Positions 16,040 through 26,008 of a stretch of DNA of 64,000 nt are shown piece after piece. The notes below the pieces were generated by a model. The model was not told where the DNA came from. It ran no database searches and was given only the letters and a program-made list of their open reading frames with translations. How positions within the stretch are numbered: position 1 is the stretch's first letter; every line of letters begins with the position of its first letter. Made by a program: the position numbers and the translations under genes. The DNA comes from Nocardioides sp. SR21 (GTDB taxonomy: Bacteria; Actinomycetota; Actinomycetes; Propionibacteriales; Nocardioidaceae). The stretch covers positions 62,001 through 126,000 of the forward strand of contig NZ_JAKWJR010000008.1 in NCBI RefSeq assembly GCF_022761125.1, given 5' to 3'.

Positions 16040-16785
16040 CGGATGCCGCTGATCCTGCTGGTGAGCTGGGTGGCCGTGGCGGTGACCGCCTCGGCGAGCG
16101 TCGCGTCGGCGGCGTCCTCGGGATAGGTCACCGCGACCGCGGCGACCGGGTGCTGGTTGTGGTCGAGCACCGCGACCGCGACGCTCGCGAGCCCGTCGGT
16201 GACCTCGCCGTCCTCGGTGGCGTAGCCGCGCTGGCGGGTGTCGGAGAGGACGGTGCGCAGCGCGCTCAGGCTGCGCGGCCCGCGCCCGGTGCGGTCCACG
16301 AAGTCGCCGGCGGTGGAGTACAGCGCGCGCACCTGGCTGCTCGGCAGCCCGGCCAGGATCGCGCGTCCGCTCGCGGTCAGGTGGGCGGGCAGCCGCACGC
16401 CCACGTCGGTCACCAGCGGCGGCCGGCCGGAGGCGCGGTCCTCCAGGACGTAGAGCACCTCGCGGCCGTGGAGGACCGCGAGGTGCGCGGAGTGGCCCAC
16501 CGTGTCGACGAGGGTGGCGAGCGGCCGGCGAGCGAGCCGCTGGAGCGGCTCCTGGCGCGCGTAGCCGCTGCCGATCTCGAACGCCGCGAGCCCGAGCCCG
16601 TAGCGGTGCTCGTCGGTCAGGTGGACGACGAAGCCCTCCTCGATCATCGCGTTCAGGAGGTGGTACGTCGTGCTCCGCGGCAGCTCGCACGCGCGCATGA
16701 TCCGGTCGAGCGGCACCGGGTCGGGCTGGCCGGCCAGGAACCGCAGGACCCGCAGCGTGCGGGTCGCTGCGGGCACCTGGCTCAT
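16036..16785 (-). CDS. IclR family transcriptional regulator, candidate hut regulator
   Basis: A 249-residue regulator. The N-terminal winged helix (residues about 5-70) has TRTLRVLRFLAGQ, then LDRIMRACELPRSTTYHLLNAMIEEGFV, as in IclR proteins. The C-terminal effector domain includes GHSAHLAVLHGREVLYV, RLPAHLTASGRAILA and RGYATEDGEVTDGLASVAVAV. Several IclR-type proteins sense small carboxylic acids or aromatic compounds. It is translationally coupled to an EamA transporter. It lies 3 kb from hutH. Corynebacterium HutR, an activator of histidine-use genes, is an IclR protein whose motif (TCT, central AT, AGA) resembles the palindromes upstream of hutH and hutU here. The hut link is inference. 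Confidence 0.9.
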   Translation of the reverse strand: MSQVPAATRTLRVLRFLAGQPDPVPLDRIMRACELPRSTTYHLLNAMIEEGFVVHLTDEHRYGLGLAAFEIGSGYARQEPLQRLARRPLATLVDTVGHSAHLAVLHGREVLYVLEDRASGRPPLVTDVGVRLPAHLTASGRAILAGLPSSQVRALYSTAGDFVDRTGRGPRSLSALRTVLSDTRQRGYATEDGEVTDGLASVAVAVLDHNQHPVAAVAVTYPEDAADATLAEAVTATATQLTSRISGIR

Positions 16786-16794
16786 GCCGGAAGG

Positions 16795-17166
16795 TTAGTG
16801 CGCGGTGCTCCCCGGTGCGCCCGGTCGGTAGCCGTCAGCGCGGTGGTCGACATCGGGGTCGACGGTGTCGGCGGTGCGCAGGACGTCCTCCTGCCGGGCC
16901 TCCTCGACGTGCAGGTCGCGCTCGGCCTCGGCCGCACGCATCTCGGCCTGCTCGGCCTCGGCGCGGGCTGCATCGGCGCGGGCCTGCTCGGCGGCGGCCT
17001 CGCGCTGCGCCGCGTCGATGGCGCCGGCCTGGGCGCTCGCCTTGGACCGGATCTGGTCGGCGCGGTGGCGGCGCTGCTCGTTGCGGCGGCGCGCGGCTGC
17101 CAGGGCGACCGCGGCCACCACGGCGATCACCACGAGCACGATGACGATGATGACCACTGTCTTCAT
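16795..17166 (-). CDS. single-pass membrane protein with coiled coil
   Basis: A 123-residue protein with one N-terminal membrane helix (VVIIVIVLVVIAVVAAVALA) followed by a basic patch (ARRRNEQRRHRADQIR), a long Ala/Glu/Arg coiled coil (about residues 40-95) and a polar tail. Similar short proteins are common in Nocardioidaceae and unnamed. It begins 57 bases after the MFS gene and ends 9 bases before the IclR gene, all on the minus strand. Function is unknown. A good ribosome site (GGGGAGGAA) precedes ATG 17166. Confidence 0.75.
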   Translation of the reverse strand: MKTVVIIVIVLVVIAVVAAVALAAARRRNEQRRHRADQIRSKASAQAGAIDAAQREAAAEQARADAARAEAEQAEMRAAEAERDLHVEEARQEDVLRTADTVDPDVDHRADGYRPGAPGSTAH

Positions 17167-17223
17167 CTGTTCCTCCCCTTGCTGAGTCGTCCCCGCACGG
17201 GACGTACCCAGTGCGGGCGCGAC

Positions 17224-18420
17224 CTATGAGAGCTCGCGCTCCTCGCGCACGGGCACCAGCGGAGCGGCGATCGCCGGGAGCGCCGCCGCGAGCGCGAAGG
17301 TGGCGGCGTACCCGACGTGGGTCACCGCGAGACCGGCGAGCGGTACGACGGCCGAGCCGGAGAGGAACTGCGCCGTGTTCTGCGCTCCGAGGGCCCTGCC
17401 GGACCAGAACGGGCCGGCCCGCTCGGCGATCGCGGTGAACGCCAGGCCGTTGTCGGCGACGGTCACGACGGTCGCGGCCACGACCAGGAGCCCGGCCAGC
17501 GCGAGGTCGAAGGCGGCGGTCAGCGCGAGCAGCGCCAGCGTCGCGGTCGCGGCCGCCGCGACCCAGCGCAGCGGCCGCAGCCGCGAGCCGACCAGGTCCG
17601 AGAGGTGACCGACGCCCAACCGGCCCAGGGCGCCGGCGATCTGGGCGGAGGCGATCAGGGTGCCCGCGGCGGCCGGGGACCAGTCGCGCTCCTGGACCAG
17701 CCAGACCAGCGCGAACGACCACACCAGGAACTGCGGGGCGACCAGCAGCACCGAGACGCCGTGGATCCGGGCGAGGTAGGAGTCCTGGCGGTACGGGTTC
17801 GCCGTGGCCTCGGGGGTCCGCGCATCGGGGCGCGGCGGGTCGATCACCACGGCCGCGACCAGGAGGGCGGCGAGGACGCACGCGACGACCGGGACCCACA
17901 GTGCGGCGTGCGCGCCGGCGGAGTCGGCCACGACGGCGACCGAGACCGCGGCGACCCCGACGCCGATCGGCTGCGACATCTGCCGGATCCCCATGGCCAG
18001 CCCGCGCCGCGCGGGCGGGAACCAGCCGACGACCACGCGACCGCTCGCGGCGTTGGTGCTGGCCGCGGCGGCGCCCGCGAGGAACAGCGTGACCACCAGC
18101 AGCGGCGTACCTCCGGAGACGGCGCCGGCGACGCCGGCCACGACGGTGGCGGACAGGCCGGTGAGCAGCACGAATCGCTCACCGCGCCGGTCGGTGACCC
18201 ATCCCCACGCGACGAGCGCGACCATGACCCCGACCGTCGACGCGGCGGCGACCACCCCGGCCTCGCCGAGGCTCATGCCCTGCGCGTGCAGGGCCGGGAT
18301 GAGGAACGCCGGCCCGTGGATCATCACGGCCGCGGCGGCCTGGGCGAGCGTGCTCGCGGCGAGCATCGCCCACCGCCGAGCGGCGCCGACGTCGTACGCC
18401 GGGGCGAGGGTCTGGGTCAC
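17224..18420 (-). CDS. MFS transporter
   Basis: A 398-residue protein with 12 hydrophobic segments. The MFS motif A form GWVTDRRGERFVLL lies between helices 2 and 3 and is repeated in diverged form as GHLSDLVGSRLRP in the second half. The closing tail is VREERELS. The family includes exporters of drugs and importers of carboxylates; substrate is not evident. The ATG at 18420 is the only good start. It heads a run of four same-strand genes ending in the IclR/EamA pair, but the 57-base gap to the next gene leaves operon membership uncertain. Confidence 0.88.
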   Translation of the reverse strand: MTQTLAPAYDVGAARRWAMLAASTLAQAAAAVMIHGPAFLIPALHAQGMSLGEAGVVAAASTVGVMVALVAWGWVTDRRGERFVLLTGLSATVVAGVAGAVSGGTPLLVVTLFLAGAAAASTNAASGRVVVGWFPPARRGLAMGIRQMSQPIGVGVAAVSVAVVADSAGAHAALWVPVVACVLAALLVAAVVIDPPRPDARTPEATANPYRQDSYLARIHGVSVLLVAPQFLVWSFALVWLVQERDWSPAAAGTLIASAQIAGALGRLGVGHLSDLVGSRLRPLRWVAAAATATLALLALTAAFDLALAGLLVVAATVVTVADNGLAFTAIAERAGPFWSGRALGAQNTAQFLSGSAVVPLAGLAVTHVGYAATFALAAALPAIAAPLVPVREERELS

Positions 18421-18495
18421 AGCTCCCAGTCAAGGCCCCGGGGTACGACGTACGGCGCCGCGTCTCGTCCCGTGGTGTGTGAGAAACCAGTCAGG

Positions 18496-19773
18496 TCAGC
18501 CGCGGATGGCCGCCTGGGCGATGCCCAGGTCGATGACCGCGCCTGTGCCGTCGAGCAGGGTGATCCGCAGGGCGACCACGGAGATGCCCCACCTGGTCTT
18601 CTCGATGACCTTCGGCTCGATCTTCGCGAGGCCCGGGATCTCGATCGGGTCGTTCAGCGGGAGCTCCTGCGGCTCGCCGTTGACGGTGATCGAGCCGACC
18701 GTCGTGCCCTTGGCGTTGGACGTGACCTTGCCGCGGGCGGTCCGGGTGACGTTCGCCTGGCCGGCGACCGCGTCGACCACGAGGGCGCCGCCACCGAGGT
18801 TCAGGCTGGCGATCGAGCCGCGCTCCATCGCGACGCTCTTCTTCGCGAGCTGGGTGCCCTGCTGCGAGCTGCGCAGGCCCTCGACCACGATCTGCCCGGC
18901 GAGGTCGACGCCGGCGAGCTCCTTGGTCTGCACCTCGCCGTCGGTGCCCTGGCAGGGCATCAGGCTCAGCGGGTTGCGGTTGCTCGAGAGGTTGTCGTCG
19001 AGCGCCTTGACCTGGGTCCCGGCCGACGAGCCGCGGAAGGTGCCGTGCTTGATGCCGTCGAGGACGCGGGCGGTGGTGTGGCCGACGGTGACGACGGTGC
19101 CGCTCGGGATCAGCTTGACGTGCAGGACGTTCGCGTTGGCGATACCCGCGTGGTCGTTGACGATCTTCGAGGTGCCGCCGATGGAGATCACGGCGACGCC
19201 GGGGATCTCGATCGGCTGGCCCGGGGTCGGGATGTCGAGCTCCTGCGGCGCACCCACGGGCGGCACGAAGAGGAGCTTCGCGACGCTCACGGACGTCTCC
19301 GCGTGGAAGCCCTTCTCGTCGTGCCACGCGTGCGACAGCGACTTGAGCGCGGAGATCTCGATGCTGCCGAGCGGGCTCTCGGAGAGCACGACGTTGGCCG
19401 TGGTGTTCTGTGCGTACGAGTGGATCGCGCCGCCGGTCTTCGTGGTCCAGAGCTTGGTGGTGATGCCCGAGACCGTGCCGGCACCGGGGAGCTGGGCGCC
19501 GGCGACGTGGTTCTCGCGCTGCTGGCCGGTGCGCGTCGCGCAGCTCAGGGAGATGTACGCCGTCTCGTCGGACCCGCCGGGGATCTGTCCGCCCTTGACC
19601 TGCGTGCCGAAGCCGCCGGCCTTGAGGGCGAGGCCGGCGTCGGCCTTCGTGGTGGTGCCGCGCTCGAGGGCACCGGTCTGGGCGTGCGCGGTCCCGGGCG
19701 CGAGGCCCAGGAGCCCGATGGTGAGGACGGAGGCGCCGGCTGCGGCCAGCGCGCGAGTGACTGCACTTCTCAT
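18496..19773 (-). CDS. secreted protein, choice-of-anchor-P-like
   Basis: A 425-residue secreted protein. The signal peptide MRSAVTRALAAAGASVLTIG ends near AHAQ (residue about 32). The mature protein is a beta-rich sequence with two similar segments containing PIEIPG (QPIEIPGVAVISIGG and DPIEIPGLAKIEPKV), which suggests an internal duplication of about 180 residues. It resembles the choice-of-anchor P secreted family of actinobacteria. No transmembrane or sorting signal is visible at the C-terminus. ATG at 19773 has GGGAG eight bases upstream; an in-frame ATG ten codons earlier would sit before that site. It is divergent from hutH with a 181-base shared promoter region, but a functional link is not implied. 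Confidence 0.75.
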   Translation of the reverse strand: MRSAVTRALAAAGASVLTIGLLGLAPGTAHAQTGALERGTTTKADAGLALKAGGFGTQVKGGQIPGGSDETAYISLSCATRTGQQRENHVAGAQLPGAGTVSGITTKLWTTKTGGAIHSYAQNTTANVVLSESPLGSIEISALKSLSHAWHDEKGFHAETSVSVAKLLFVPPVGAPQELDIPTPGQPIEIPGVAVISIGGTSKIVNDHAGIANANVLHVKLIPSGTVVTVGHTTARVLDGIKHGTFRGSSAGTQVKALDDNLSSNRNPLSLMPCQGTDGEVQTKELAGVDLAGQIVVEGLRSSQQGTQLAKKSVAMERGSIASLNLGGGALVVDAVAGQANVTRTARGKVTSNAKGTTVGSITVNGEPQELPLNDPIEIPGLAKIEPKVIEKTRWGISVVALRITLLDGTGAVIDLGIAQAAIRG

Positions 19774-19883
19774 GACGTTTGCTCCCTGGTGTTGCGTCCC
19801 CACGATGTCTGTCGCGGTGTTTCCCGGATCGAACGGCGGATAAACGACCTGGCGCGACGGCGGGTTACGTCGGTGTGGCGCGT

Positions 19884-19899
19884 GTCTCGGATGTCAGAC
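19884..19899. promoter_or_regulatory. hut operator-like palindrome upstream of hutH
   Basis: GTCTCGGATGTCAGAC is a 16-bp imperfect palindrome ending 56 bases before the hutH ATG at 19955. It matches the hutU site GTCTCGCATCCGAGAC and the site at 34892. The core (TCT, central AT, AGA) resembles the motif reported for the IclR-type HutR of Corynebacterium. Confidence 0.65.
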
Positions 19900-19954
19900 G
19901 TCTGCGAACCCTCGGCACTGGTCGAGACCGCCGTGCCCCAGGAGGATGGCGAGC

Positions 19955-21502
19955 ATGAGTGACGTAGTGGTGGTGGGCACCGGGCCGGTGTCGTTCGAGG
20001 AGCTCGTGTCGGTCGCGCGGGGCGGTGCTCCGGTCGTGCTCGGCGACGACGCGGTCGACGCGATCGGCCGGGCCCGCGCGGTCGTCGAGGACCTGGCCGC
20101 GGCGGCGACCCCGTCGTACGGCATCTCGACGGGGTTCGGCGCTCTCGCCACCCGGCACATCCCGACCGAGATGCGCGCGCAGCTGCAACGCTCGCTGGTC
20201 CGCTCGCACGCGGCGGGGTCCGGGCCCGAGGTCGAGCGCGAGGTGGTGCGTGCGCTGATGCTGCTGCGGCTGTCGACGCTCGCGACCGGCCACACCGGCA
20301 TCCGGGTCGAGACCGCCCAGCTGCTCGCCGGCCTGCTCGCGCACGGGATCACCCCGGTGGTGCGGGAGTACGGCTCGCTCGGCTGCTCCGGCGACCTCGC
20401 GCCGCTCTCGCACTGCGCGCTCGCGCTGATGGGCGAGGGCGAGGTCCGCGACGCCGCCGGCACCCTGGTGCCGGCCGCCGAGGCACTCGCCGCGGCCGGC
20501 CTGACGCCGGTCGAGCTCGCCGCCAAGGAGGGCCTCGCGCTCATCAACGGCACCGACGGCATGCTCGGCATGCTGGTGATGGCGATCGCCGACCTGCGGA
20601 TGCTGCTGCGCACCGCCGACGTCGCGGCCGCGATGTCGGTCGAGGGCCAGCTCGGCACCGACCGGGTCTTCGCCCCCGAGCTCCAGGCGATCCGGCCGCA
20701 CCCCGGCCAGGCGCTGTCGGCCGCCAACCTGATCGCGCTGCTCGCCGACTCCGGCGTCGTCGCCTCGCACCGCGGCCCGGACTGCAACCGGGTGCAGGAC
20801 GCGTACTCGCTGCGCTGCTCGCCGCAGGTGCACGGCGCGGCCCGCGACACCGTCGAGTACGCCGCCACCGTGGCCGGCCGCGAGCTCGCGTCGGCTGTCG
20901 ACAACCCCGTCGTCCTGCCCGCGGAGGGCCGGGTGGAGTCGAACGGCAACTTCCACGGCGCGCCGGTGGCCTACGTGCTCGACTTCCTCGCGATCGTCGC
21001 GGCGGACGTCGCCTCCATCTCGGAGCGGCGTACCGACCGGTTCCTGGACAAGGCGCGCAGCCACGGGCTGCCGCCGTTCCTCGCCGACGACCCGGGCGTC
21101 GACAGCGGCCACATGATCGCGCAGTACACGCAGGCCGCGATCGTCTCCGAGCTGAAGCGACTCGCGGTCCCCGCGTCGGTCGACTCGATCCCGTCGAGCG
21201 CGATGCAGGAGGACCACGTGTCGATGGGCTGGTCCGCCGCGCGCAAGCTGCGCCGGGCCGTCGACGGGCTCACCCGCGTCATCGCGATCGAGGTGCTCAC
21301 GGCCGCACGGGCGCTGGACCTCCGAGCTCCGCTCGAGCCGTCGCCGGCGACCGGCGCGGTCGTCGCGCTGCTCCGCTCGTCGGGCATCGAGGGCCCCGGA
21401 CCCGACCGGCACCTCTCGCCCGAGATCGAGGCCGCCGTCGCGCTGGTCGCGTCGGGCGCGGTGCTGGCCTCATCCGAAGGGGTGGTCGGCCCCCTGGGCT
21501 GA
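19955..21502 (+). CDS. hutH: histidine ammonia-lyase
   Basis: First step of histidine catabolism: L-histidine to urocanate plus ammonia, cytosolic. 515 residues, the usual length. Signatures are YGISTGFG (55-62) and the segment [14 protein letters not shown] (141-154), which carries the residues that cyclise to the MIO electrophile. The triad is Cys-Ser-Gly (144-146) instead of the textbook Ala-Ser-Gly. Later regions [24 protein letters not shown] and SAVDNP are family-typical. ATG 19955 is preferred over ATG 19946 because AGGAGG ends nine bases before it but touches the earlier ATG. This start also gives the same operator-to-ATG distance (56 bases) as in hutU. Confidence 0.95.
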   Translation: MSDVVVVGTGPVSFEELVSVARGGAPVVLGDDAVDAIGRARAVVEDLAAAATPSYGISTGFGALATRHIPTEMRAQLQRSLVRSHAAGSGPEVEREVVRALMLLRLSTLATGHTGIRVETAQLLAGLLAHGITPVVREYGSLGCSGDLAPLSHCALALMGEGEVRDAAGTLVPAAEALAAAGLTPVELAAKEGLALINGTDGMLGMLVMAIADLRMLLRTADVAAAMSVEGQLGTDRVFAPELQAIRPHPGQALSAANLIALLADSGVVASHRGPDCNRVQDAYSLRCSPQVHGAARDTVEYAATVAGRELASAVDNPVVLPAEGRVESNGNFHGAPVAYVLDFLAIVAADVASISERRTDRFLDKARSHGLPPFLADDPGVDSGHMIAQYTQAAIVSELKRLAVPASVDSIPSSAMQEDHVSMGWSAARKLRRAVDGLTRVIAIEVLTAARALDLRAPLEPSPATGAVVALLRSSGIEGPGPDRHLSPEIEAAVALVASGAVLASSEGVVGPLG

Positions 21503-21550
21503 GGAAACTCGCTCAGGTCGCGCTGGGAGCGGCCGAACCTAAGACCACGC

Positions 21551-21567
21551 GGACCGAGGGTCGGTCC
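21551..21567. terminator. short hairpin between hutH and chemoreceptor gene
   Basis: GGACCGA-GGG-TCGGTCC has perfect 7-bp arms and a 3-base loop. It lies about 50 bases after the hutH stop and just before the ribosome site of the next gene. It could be a weak terminator or an mRNA element affecting the chemoreceptor start. Confidence 0.45.
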
Positions 21568-21585
21568 GGTGTGGAGGTTCTCGTC

Positions 21586-23169
21586 TTGTCCAGGTCGTCC
21601 CTGTCTTCGCTGTCCTTGCGGACGCGGCTGCTCGCCGCCTTCCTGCTGGTCTCGCTGTTCGGTGTCGCCGTCGCCGGCTTCGCCCTGACGCGGATGAGCA
21701 CGATCAGCGACCGCGCCGAGGCCGTCTACGACGAGGGCACCGTCAACCTCGACGCCACGCGCAACCTGCAGGTGCTGTGGTGGGAGTACGAGACCCACGA
21801 CGCGCGCCTCGCGATCACGGACCTGCCTCCCGAGACGCTCGCGGCCGAGTCGAAGGCGCAGGCCGAGACGCTCGAGAAGCTCAACGCCAGCCTCGAAGAG
21901 ATCTCCGGGGACCTCACCGGTGAGGCCGCGACCCAGGTCGCTGCCTTCGGCCAGGCCATCCAGAGCACCATCGCCGCCGTGGACGAGCTGAAGTCCGGCG
22001 AGCTCTCCGACGCCGAGTTCGGTGGCGTCCTCCAGGAGATGAGCGCCCTCGCCCTCGACGCCCAGAAGGCGATCGACGCCGCCAACGCCGCCGAGCAGAC
22101 GGCGGCCGCGGCGCAGGCGCAGTCGGCGCGCGACGCCTTCGAGTCCGCCCGCGTCCTCACGATCGGGATCATCGTCGTCGGCCTCGCCGCCAGCGTCGGT
22201 CTCGGCTTCCTCTGTGCGCGCAGCGTCTCCCGGCCGATCGCCGCGACCCGCGACGTGCTCGCCCGGGTCGCCGACGGCGACCTGACCGTGCGCGTCGACG
22301 AGACCGGCGCGCGTGAGATCAGCGCGATGAACAAGTCGCTCAACGCCACCCTCGAGGCCTTCGGCAGCGTGATGGTGATGGTGCGCGACTCCGCCCAGCG
22401 CCTCGCCGGCTCGTCCGCCGACCTCAACGGCACCGCCGGTGCCATCGCGGTCAACGTCGAGGGTGTCGCCCAGCAGGCCGAGCTCGTGTCCGCCTCGGCG
22501 TCCGACGTCTCGTCCAACGTCGGCACCGTCGCCTCCGGCTCCGAGCAGATGCAGTCGGCGATCCGCGAGATCGCCCAGAGTGCCAACGCCGCCGCGCAGG
22601 TGGCCGGCAACGCCGTCGGTGTCGCCGCGAGCACCACCGAGACCGTCGGCAAGCTCGGCGCGTCGTCGCAGGAGATCGCCTCGGTGGTCAAGGTGATCAC
22701 CTCGATCGCCGAGCAGACCAACCTGCTGGCGCTCAACGCGACCATCGAGGCCGCGCGTGCCGGTGAGGCCGGCAAGGGCTTCGCGGTCGTCGCCGGCGAG
22801 GTCAAGGAGCTCGCCCAGGAGACCGCGCGTGCGACCGAGGACATCGCCCGCCGCGTCGAGATGATCCAGGCCGACACCAACGGCGCGGTCGAGGCCATCG
22901 GCCAGATCAGCGCCGTCATCGCGGAGATCAACGACTTCCAGATGACGATCGCCTCGGCGGTGGAGGAGCAGACCGCCACCACCAACGAGATGAACCGCAA
23001 CGTGCTCGAGGCCGCCAACGGCTCCGAGGGCATCGCGTCCAACGTGTCCGGCATCGCCGACGCCGCCGCCCAGACGCTGGCCGGGGTCACCGACGCCCAG
23101 CGCTCGGCCGGCGAGCTCGCCGACATGGGCGCGCAGCTCGAGGAGGCGGTCGGCCGCTTCCGCGTCTAG
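21586..23169 (+). CDS. methyl-accepting chemotaxis protein
   Basis: A 527-residue transmembrane chemoreceptor. The first membrane helix is [21 protein letters not shown] roughly 150-residue extracellular four-helix-bundle-like sensor follows, then a second helix ([20 protein letters not shown]) and HAMP ([21 protein letters not shown]). The cytoplasmic signalling domain carries the conserved hairpin tip [20 protein letters not shown]. The start is probably TTG 21586, eight bases after GGAGG. GTG 21571 is possible but would place the site inside the gene. It lies between hutH and hutU, so its ligand might be histidine or a breakdown product, which is inference. No CheA/CheW genes are in the window. 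Confidence 0.92.
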   Translation: MSRSSLSSLSLRTRLLAAFLLVSLFGVAVAGFALTRMSTISDRAEAVYDEGTVNLDATRNLQVLWWEYETHDARLAITDLPPETLAAESKAQAETLEKLNASLEEISGDLTGEAATQVAAFGQAIQSTIAAVDELKSGELSDAEFGGVLQEMSALALDAQKAIDAANAAEQTAAAAQAQSARDAFESARVLTIGIIVVGLAASVGLGFLCARSVSRPIAATRDVLARVADGDLTVRVDETGAREISAMNKSLNATLEAFGSVMVMVRDSAQRLAGSSADLNGTAGAIAVNVEGVAQQAELVSASASDVSSNVGTVASGSEQMQSAIREIAQSANAAAQVAGNAVGVAASTTETVGKLGASSQEIASVVKVITSIAEQTNLLALNATIEAARAGEAGKGFAVVAGEVKELAQETARATEDIARRVEMIQADTNGAVEAIGQISAVIAEINDFQMTIASAVEEQTATTNEMNRNVLEAANGSEGIASNVSGIADAAAQTLAGVTDAQRSAGELADMGAQLEEAVGRFRV

Positions 23170-23185
23170 CGAGGTCGCGACCGGC

Positions 23186-23275
23186 GTGTCGAGACCCAGT
23201 AAGCCTGAGCAGGGCGGCGATCGGACTGATCACCGCCCTGCTTCGTGTCGGGGTCTCGACAAGCTCGACCACCGG
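23186..23275. repeat. nested inverted-repeat element with terminator hairpin
   Basis: Inner hairpin: GCAGGGCGGCGATC at 23209-23222 pairs with GATCACCGCCCTGC at 23228-23241 with one mismatch and a 5-base loop. An outer pair GTCGAGACCC (23188-23197) and GGGTCTCGAC (23251-23260) flanks it. The outer right arm continues as AAGCTCGACCACCGG, identical to the element at 47958-47983. It probably terminates the chemoreceptor transcript and belongs to a dispersed repeat family. Confidence 0.65.
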
Positions 23276-23292
23276 TGACGTCGCTCCAGGTC

Positions 23293-23308
23293 GTCTCGCA
23301 TCCGAGAC
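23293..23308. promoter_or_regulatory. hut operator-like palindrome upstream of hutU
   Basis: GTCTCG-CATC-CGAGAC is a near-perfect palindrome ending 56 bases before the hutU ATG, the same distance as at hutH. It shows that hutU has its own promoter, separate from the chemoreceptor gene. Confidence 0.7.
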
Positions 23309-23363
23309 GGACGGCCCGGTCCCGCTCTGGCGGGTACCGGGCCGTTCGCCGTTCACTGGAGGC

Positions 23364-25022
23364 ATGACCAACCCTCGCCTGCCGATCCATGCCGCCACCG
23401 GCACCGAGCTGACCGCGAAGTCGTGGCAGACCGAGGCGCCGCTGCGGATGCTGATGAACAACCTCGACCCCGAGAACGCCGAGCGTCCCGAGGACCTCGT
23501 CGTGTACGGCGGCACCGGCAAGGCCGCGCGGAACTGGGAGTCGTACGACGCCCTCGTGCGCACGCTCACGACGCTCGAGGACGACGAGACGATGCTCGTG
23601 CAGTCCGGCAAGCCGGTCGGTGTGATGCGGACCCACACCTGGGCGCCGCGGGTGCTGATCGCGAACTCCAACCTGGTCGGCGACTGGGCGAACTGGGAGG
23701 AGTTCCGTCGGCTCGAGGACCTCGGCCTCACGATGTACGGCCAGATGACCGCGGGCTCGTGGATCTACATCGGCACCCAGGGGATCCTGCAGGGCACGTT
23801 CGAGACGTTCGCCGCCGTCGCCGACAAGAAGTTCTCGGGAACCCTGGCCGGGACCATCACCGTGACCGCGGGCCTCGGCGGCATGGGTGGCGCGCAGCCG
23901 CTTGCGGTCACCATGAACGACGGCGTCGTGATCTGCATCGAGTGCGACCAGTCGCGCATCCAGCGCCGGATCGACCACCGCTACCTCGACGTGCAGGCGT
24001 CGTCGCTGGCGGAGGCCGTCGAGATGGCCGTGCAGGCGCGCGACGAGCGCCGGCCGCTGTCGATCGGCGTGCTCGGCAACGCCGCCGCGATGCTGCCGGA
24101 GCTGCTGGAGACGGACGCCCCGATCGACATCGTCACCGACCAGACCTCGGCCCACGACCCGCTGTTCTACCTGCCGGTCGGCGTGCCGTTCGAGGAGTGG
24201 GAGTCGCGCCGGACCGCCGCCCCGGAGGGCTTCACCAAGGAGGCCCAGGCGTCGATGGCCGCCCACGTCCGCGCGATGGTGGAGTTCCAGGACCGCGGCG
24301 CCGAGGTCTTCGACTACGGCAACTCGATCCGCGACGAGGCCCGCAAGGGCGGCTACGACCGGGCGTTCGAGTTCTCGGGCTTCGTGCCGGCGTACATCCG
24401 ACCGCTGTTCTGCGAGGGCAAGGGCCCCTTCCGCTGGGCCGCGCTGTCCGGCGACCCGGCCGACATCGCCGCGACCGACAAGGCGATCCTCGAGCTGTTC
24501 CCCGAGAACGAGCGGCTGCGGAAGTGGATCACGATGGCCGGCGAGCGCGTGCACTTCCAGGGCCTGCCGGCGCGGATCTGCTGGCTCGGGTACGGCGAGC
24601 GCCACCTGGCGGGGCTGAAGTTCAACGAGATGGTGGCGTCCGGCGAGCTCAAGGCGCCGGTCGTGATCGGTCGCGACCACCTCGACTGCGGCTCGGTCGC
24701 CTCGCCGTACCGCGAGACCGAGGCGATGCTCGACGGCTCGGACGCCATCGCCGACTGGGCGCTGCTCAACGCGCTGGTCAACACCGCGTCGGGCGCCACC
24801 TGGGTGTCGATCCACCACGGTGGCGGCGTCGGCATGGGGCGGTCCATCCACGCCGGCCAGGTCTGCGTCGCGGACGGCACCGCGCTCGCGGCCGAGAAGA
24901 TCGAGCGGGTGCTGACCAACGACCCCGGCATGGGCGTGATCCGGCACGTCGACGCAGGCTACGACCGCGCCGCCGAGGTCGCGGCCGAGCGCGGCGTCCT
25001 GGTGCCCATGCTCGAAGGCTGA
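23364..25022 (+). CDS. hutU: urocanate hydratase
   Basis: Converts urocanate to 4-imidazolone-5-propanoate using tightly bound NAD+, second step of histidine catabolism. 552 residues, the usual length. Visible features are [15 protein letters not shown] near the start, the NAD-binding turn [35 protein letters not shown], the active-site stretch [16 protein letters not shown] with Cys 406, and the late [18 protein letters not shown] at 23364 has TGGAGG six bases upstream. It is separated from hutH by the chemoreceptor gene and a terminator-like element, and preceded by its own operator-like palindrome. Confidence 0.97.
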   Translation: MTNPRLPIHAATGTELTAKSWQTEAPLRMLMNNLDPENAERPEDLVVYGGTGKAARNWESYDALVRTLTTLEDDETMLVQSGKPVGVMRTHTWAPRVLIANSNLVGDWANWEEFRRLEDLGLTMYGQMTAGSWIYIGTQGILQGTFETFAAVADKKFSGTLAGTITVTAGLGGMGGAQPLAVTMNDGVVICIECDQSRIQRRIDHRYLDVQASSLAEAVEMAVQARDERRPLSIGVLGNAAAMLPELLETDAPIDIVTDQTSAHDPLFYLPVGVPFEEWESRRTAAPEGFTKEAQASMAAHVRAMVEFQDRGAEVFDYGNSIRDEARKGGYDRAFEFSGFVPAYIRPLFCEGKGPFRWAALSGDPADIAATDKAILELFPENERLRKWITMAGERVHFQGLPARICWLGYGERHLAGLKFNEMVASGELKAPVVIGRDHLDCGSVASPYRETEAMLDGSDAIADWALLNALVNTASGATWVSIHHGGGVGMGRSIHAGQVCVADGTALAAEKIERVLTNDPGMGVIRHVDAGYDRAAEVAAERGVLVPMLEG

Positions 25023-25049
25023 GACACGGCGAGCCGCTGTCTTAATGCT

Positions 25050-25076
25050 CATAGTCGAGTGACATACTCGACTATG
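25050..25076. promoter_or_regulatory. 27-bp perfect inverted repeat over the start of an operon
   Basis: CATAGTCGAGT-GACAT-ACTCGACTATG has perfect 11-bp arms around a 5-base centre. The last base is the G of the GTG start at 25076. A regulator bound here would block a leaderless transcript of the amidohydrolase/dioxygenase pair. It is unlike the hut palindromes. Confidence 0.7.
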
Positions 25077-26008
25077 TGAAGACCTTCCCCTCTTCCGTCG
25101 GCCCCGTCGTCGACTGCCACCAGCACCTGTGGCCCGCCGCGTTCGTCGACGCGCTGCGACGACGCACTCACGGCCCACGGCTGGAGGGCTGGACGCTGCA
25201 CCTCGACGGCGAGCCGCCGTACGACGTCGACCCGGCCGACCACGACCTGGTCCTGCGGCGGAAGACCGACGTGGCCGACGGCATCGACCTCGCGCTGCTG
25301 TCGCTCTCCAGCCCGCTCGGCATCGAGACCCTGGATGCCGACGAGTCCGCGCCGTTGCTGGACGCCTGGCACTCGCTGGCCGACGACCTCGAGCGTGACG
25401 CCGTCGACGGCTACGGCATCTGGGCGTCGGTCAACGTCGCCGAGCCGGGCCTCGACGACCTCGCGGCGCTGCTGCGGCACCCGCGCGTGCACGGCCTCCA
25501 GGTGCCGGCGACCGCGCTGGCCGACCCGGCCGCGCTCGAGCGGCTCGCCCCCGTCCTCGCCGTCGTCGAGGCCGCCGACCTGCCCGTCCTCGTCCATCCC
25601 GGGCCGGCCGACGCGAGCCCGGGCGTGCCCGGCTGGTGGCCCGCGCTGACGTCGTACACCGCCCAGCTGACCGCCGCGTGGTTCGCCTGGCACGTCGCCG
25701 GCCGCCCGCTGCTGCCCCGCCTGCGCATCGCCTTCGTCGGGCTGGCCGGCCTGGCGCCGCTGCACCACGAGCGGCTGGCCCAGCGCGGCGGCACGCTCGG
25801 CGCGATCGACCCGCTCGTGCACTACGAGACGTCGTCGTACGGCATGCGCGCGATCGACGCGATGGTCCGCGTGGTCGGCATCGATCCCCTCGTGCACGGC
25901 TCGGACCGTCCGTACGCCCAGCCCACCGACCCCGGTCTCGGTGACGCCTTCACCCAGTCCCTCTTCGTCACCAACCCCGCGCACCTGCTGAACGGAGCAC
26001 CCCGATGA
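25076..26008 (+). CDS. amidohydrolase-family (TIM-barrel) metal hydrolase
   Basis: A 310-residue cytosolic protein of the amidohydrolase_2 type. The metal-binding motif VVDCHQHLWP is at residues 9-18, a PVLVHPG strand near residue 170 and LVHGSDRPY near residue 280, in the order expected for these decarboxylases/lactonases/deaminases. Substrate is unknown. GTG 25076 is the start: it overlaps the palindrome and there is no room for a leader. It overlaps the next gene (a cysteine-dioxygenase-like cupin) by 4 bases, so the two act together. Position after hutU could suggest degradation of a histidine-related or sulfur-containing compound, but no direct evidence supports that. Confidence 0.82.
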   Translation: MKTFPSSVGPVVDCHQHLWPAAFVDALRRRTHGPRLEGWTLHLDGEPPYDVDPADHDLVLRRKTDVADGIDLALLSLSSPLGIETLDADESAPLLDAWHSLADDLERDAVDGYGIWASVNVAEPGLDDLAALLRHPRVHGLQVPATALADPAALERLAPVLAVVEAADLPVLVHPGPADASPGVPGWWPALTSYTAQLTAAWFAWHVAGRPLLPRLRIAFVGLAGLAPLHHERLAQRGGTLGAIDPLVHYETSSYGMRAIDAMVRVVGIDPLVHGSDRPYAQPTDPGLGDAFTQSLFVTNPAHLLNGAPR

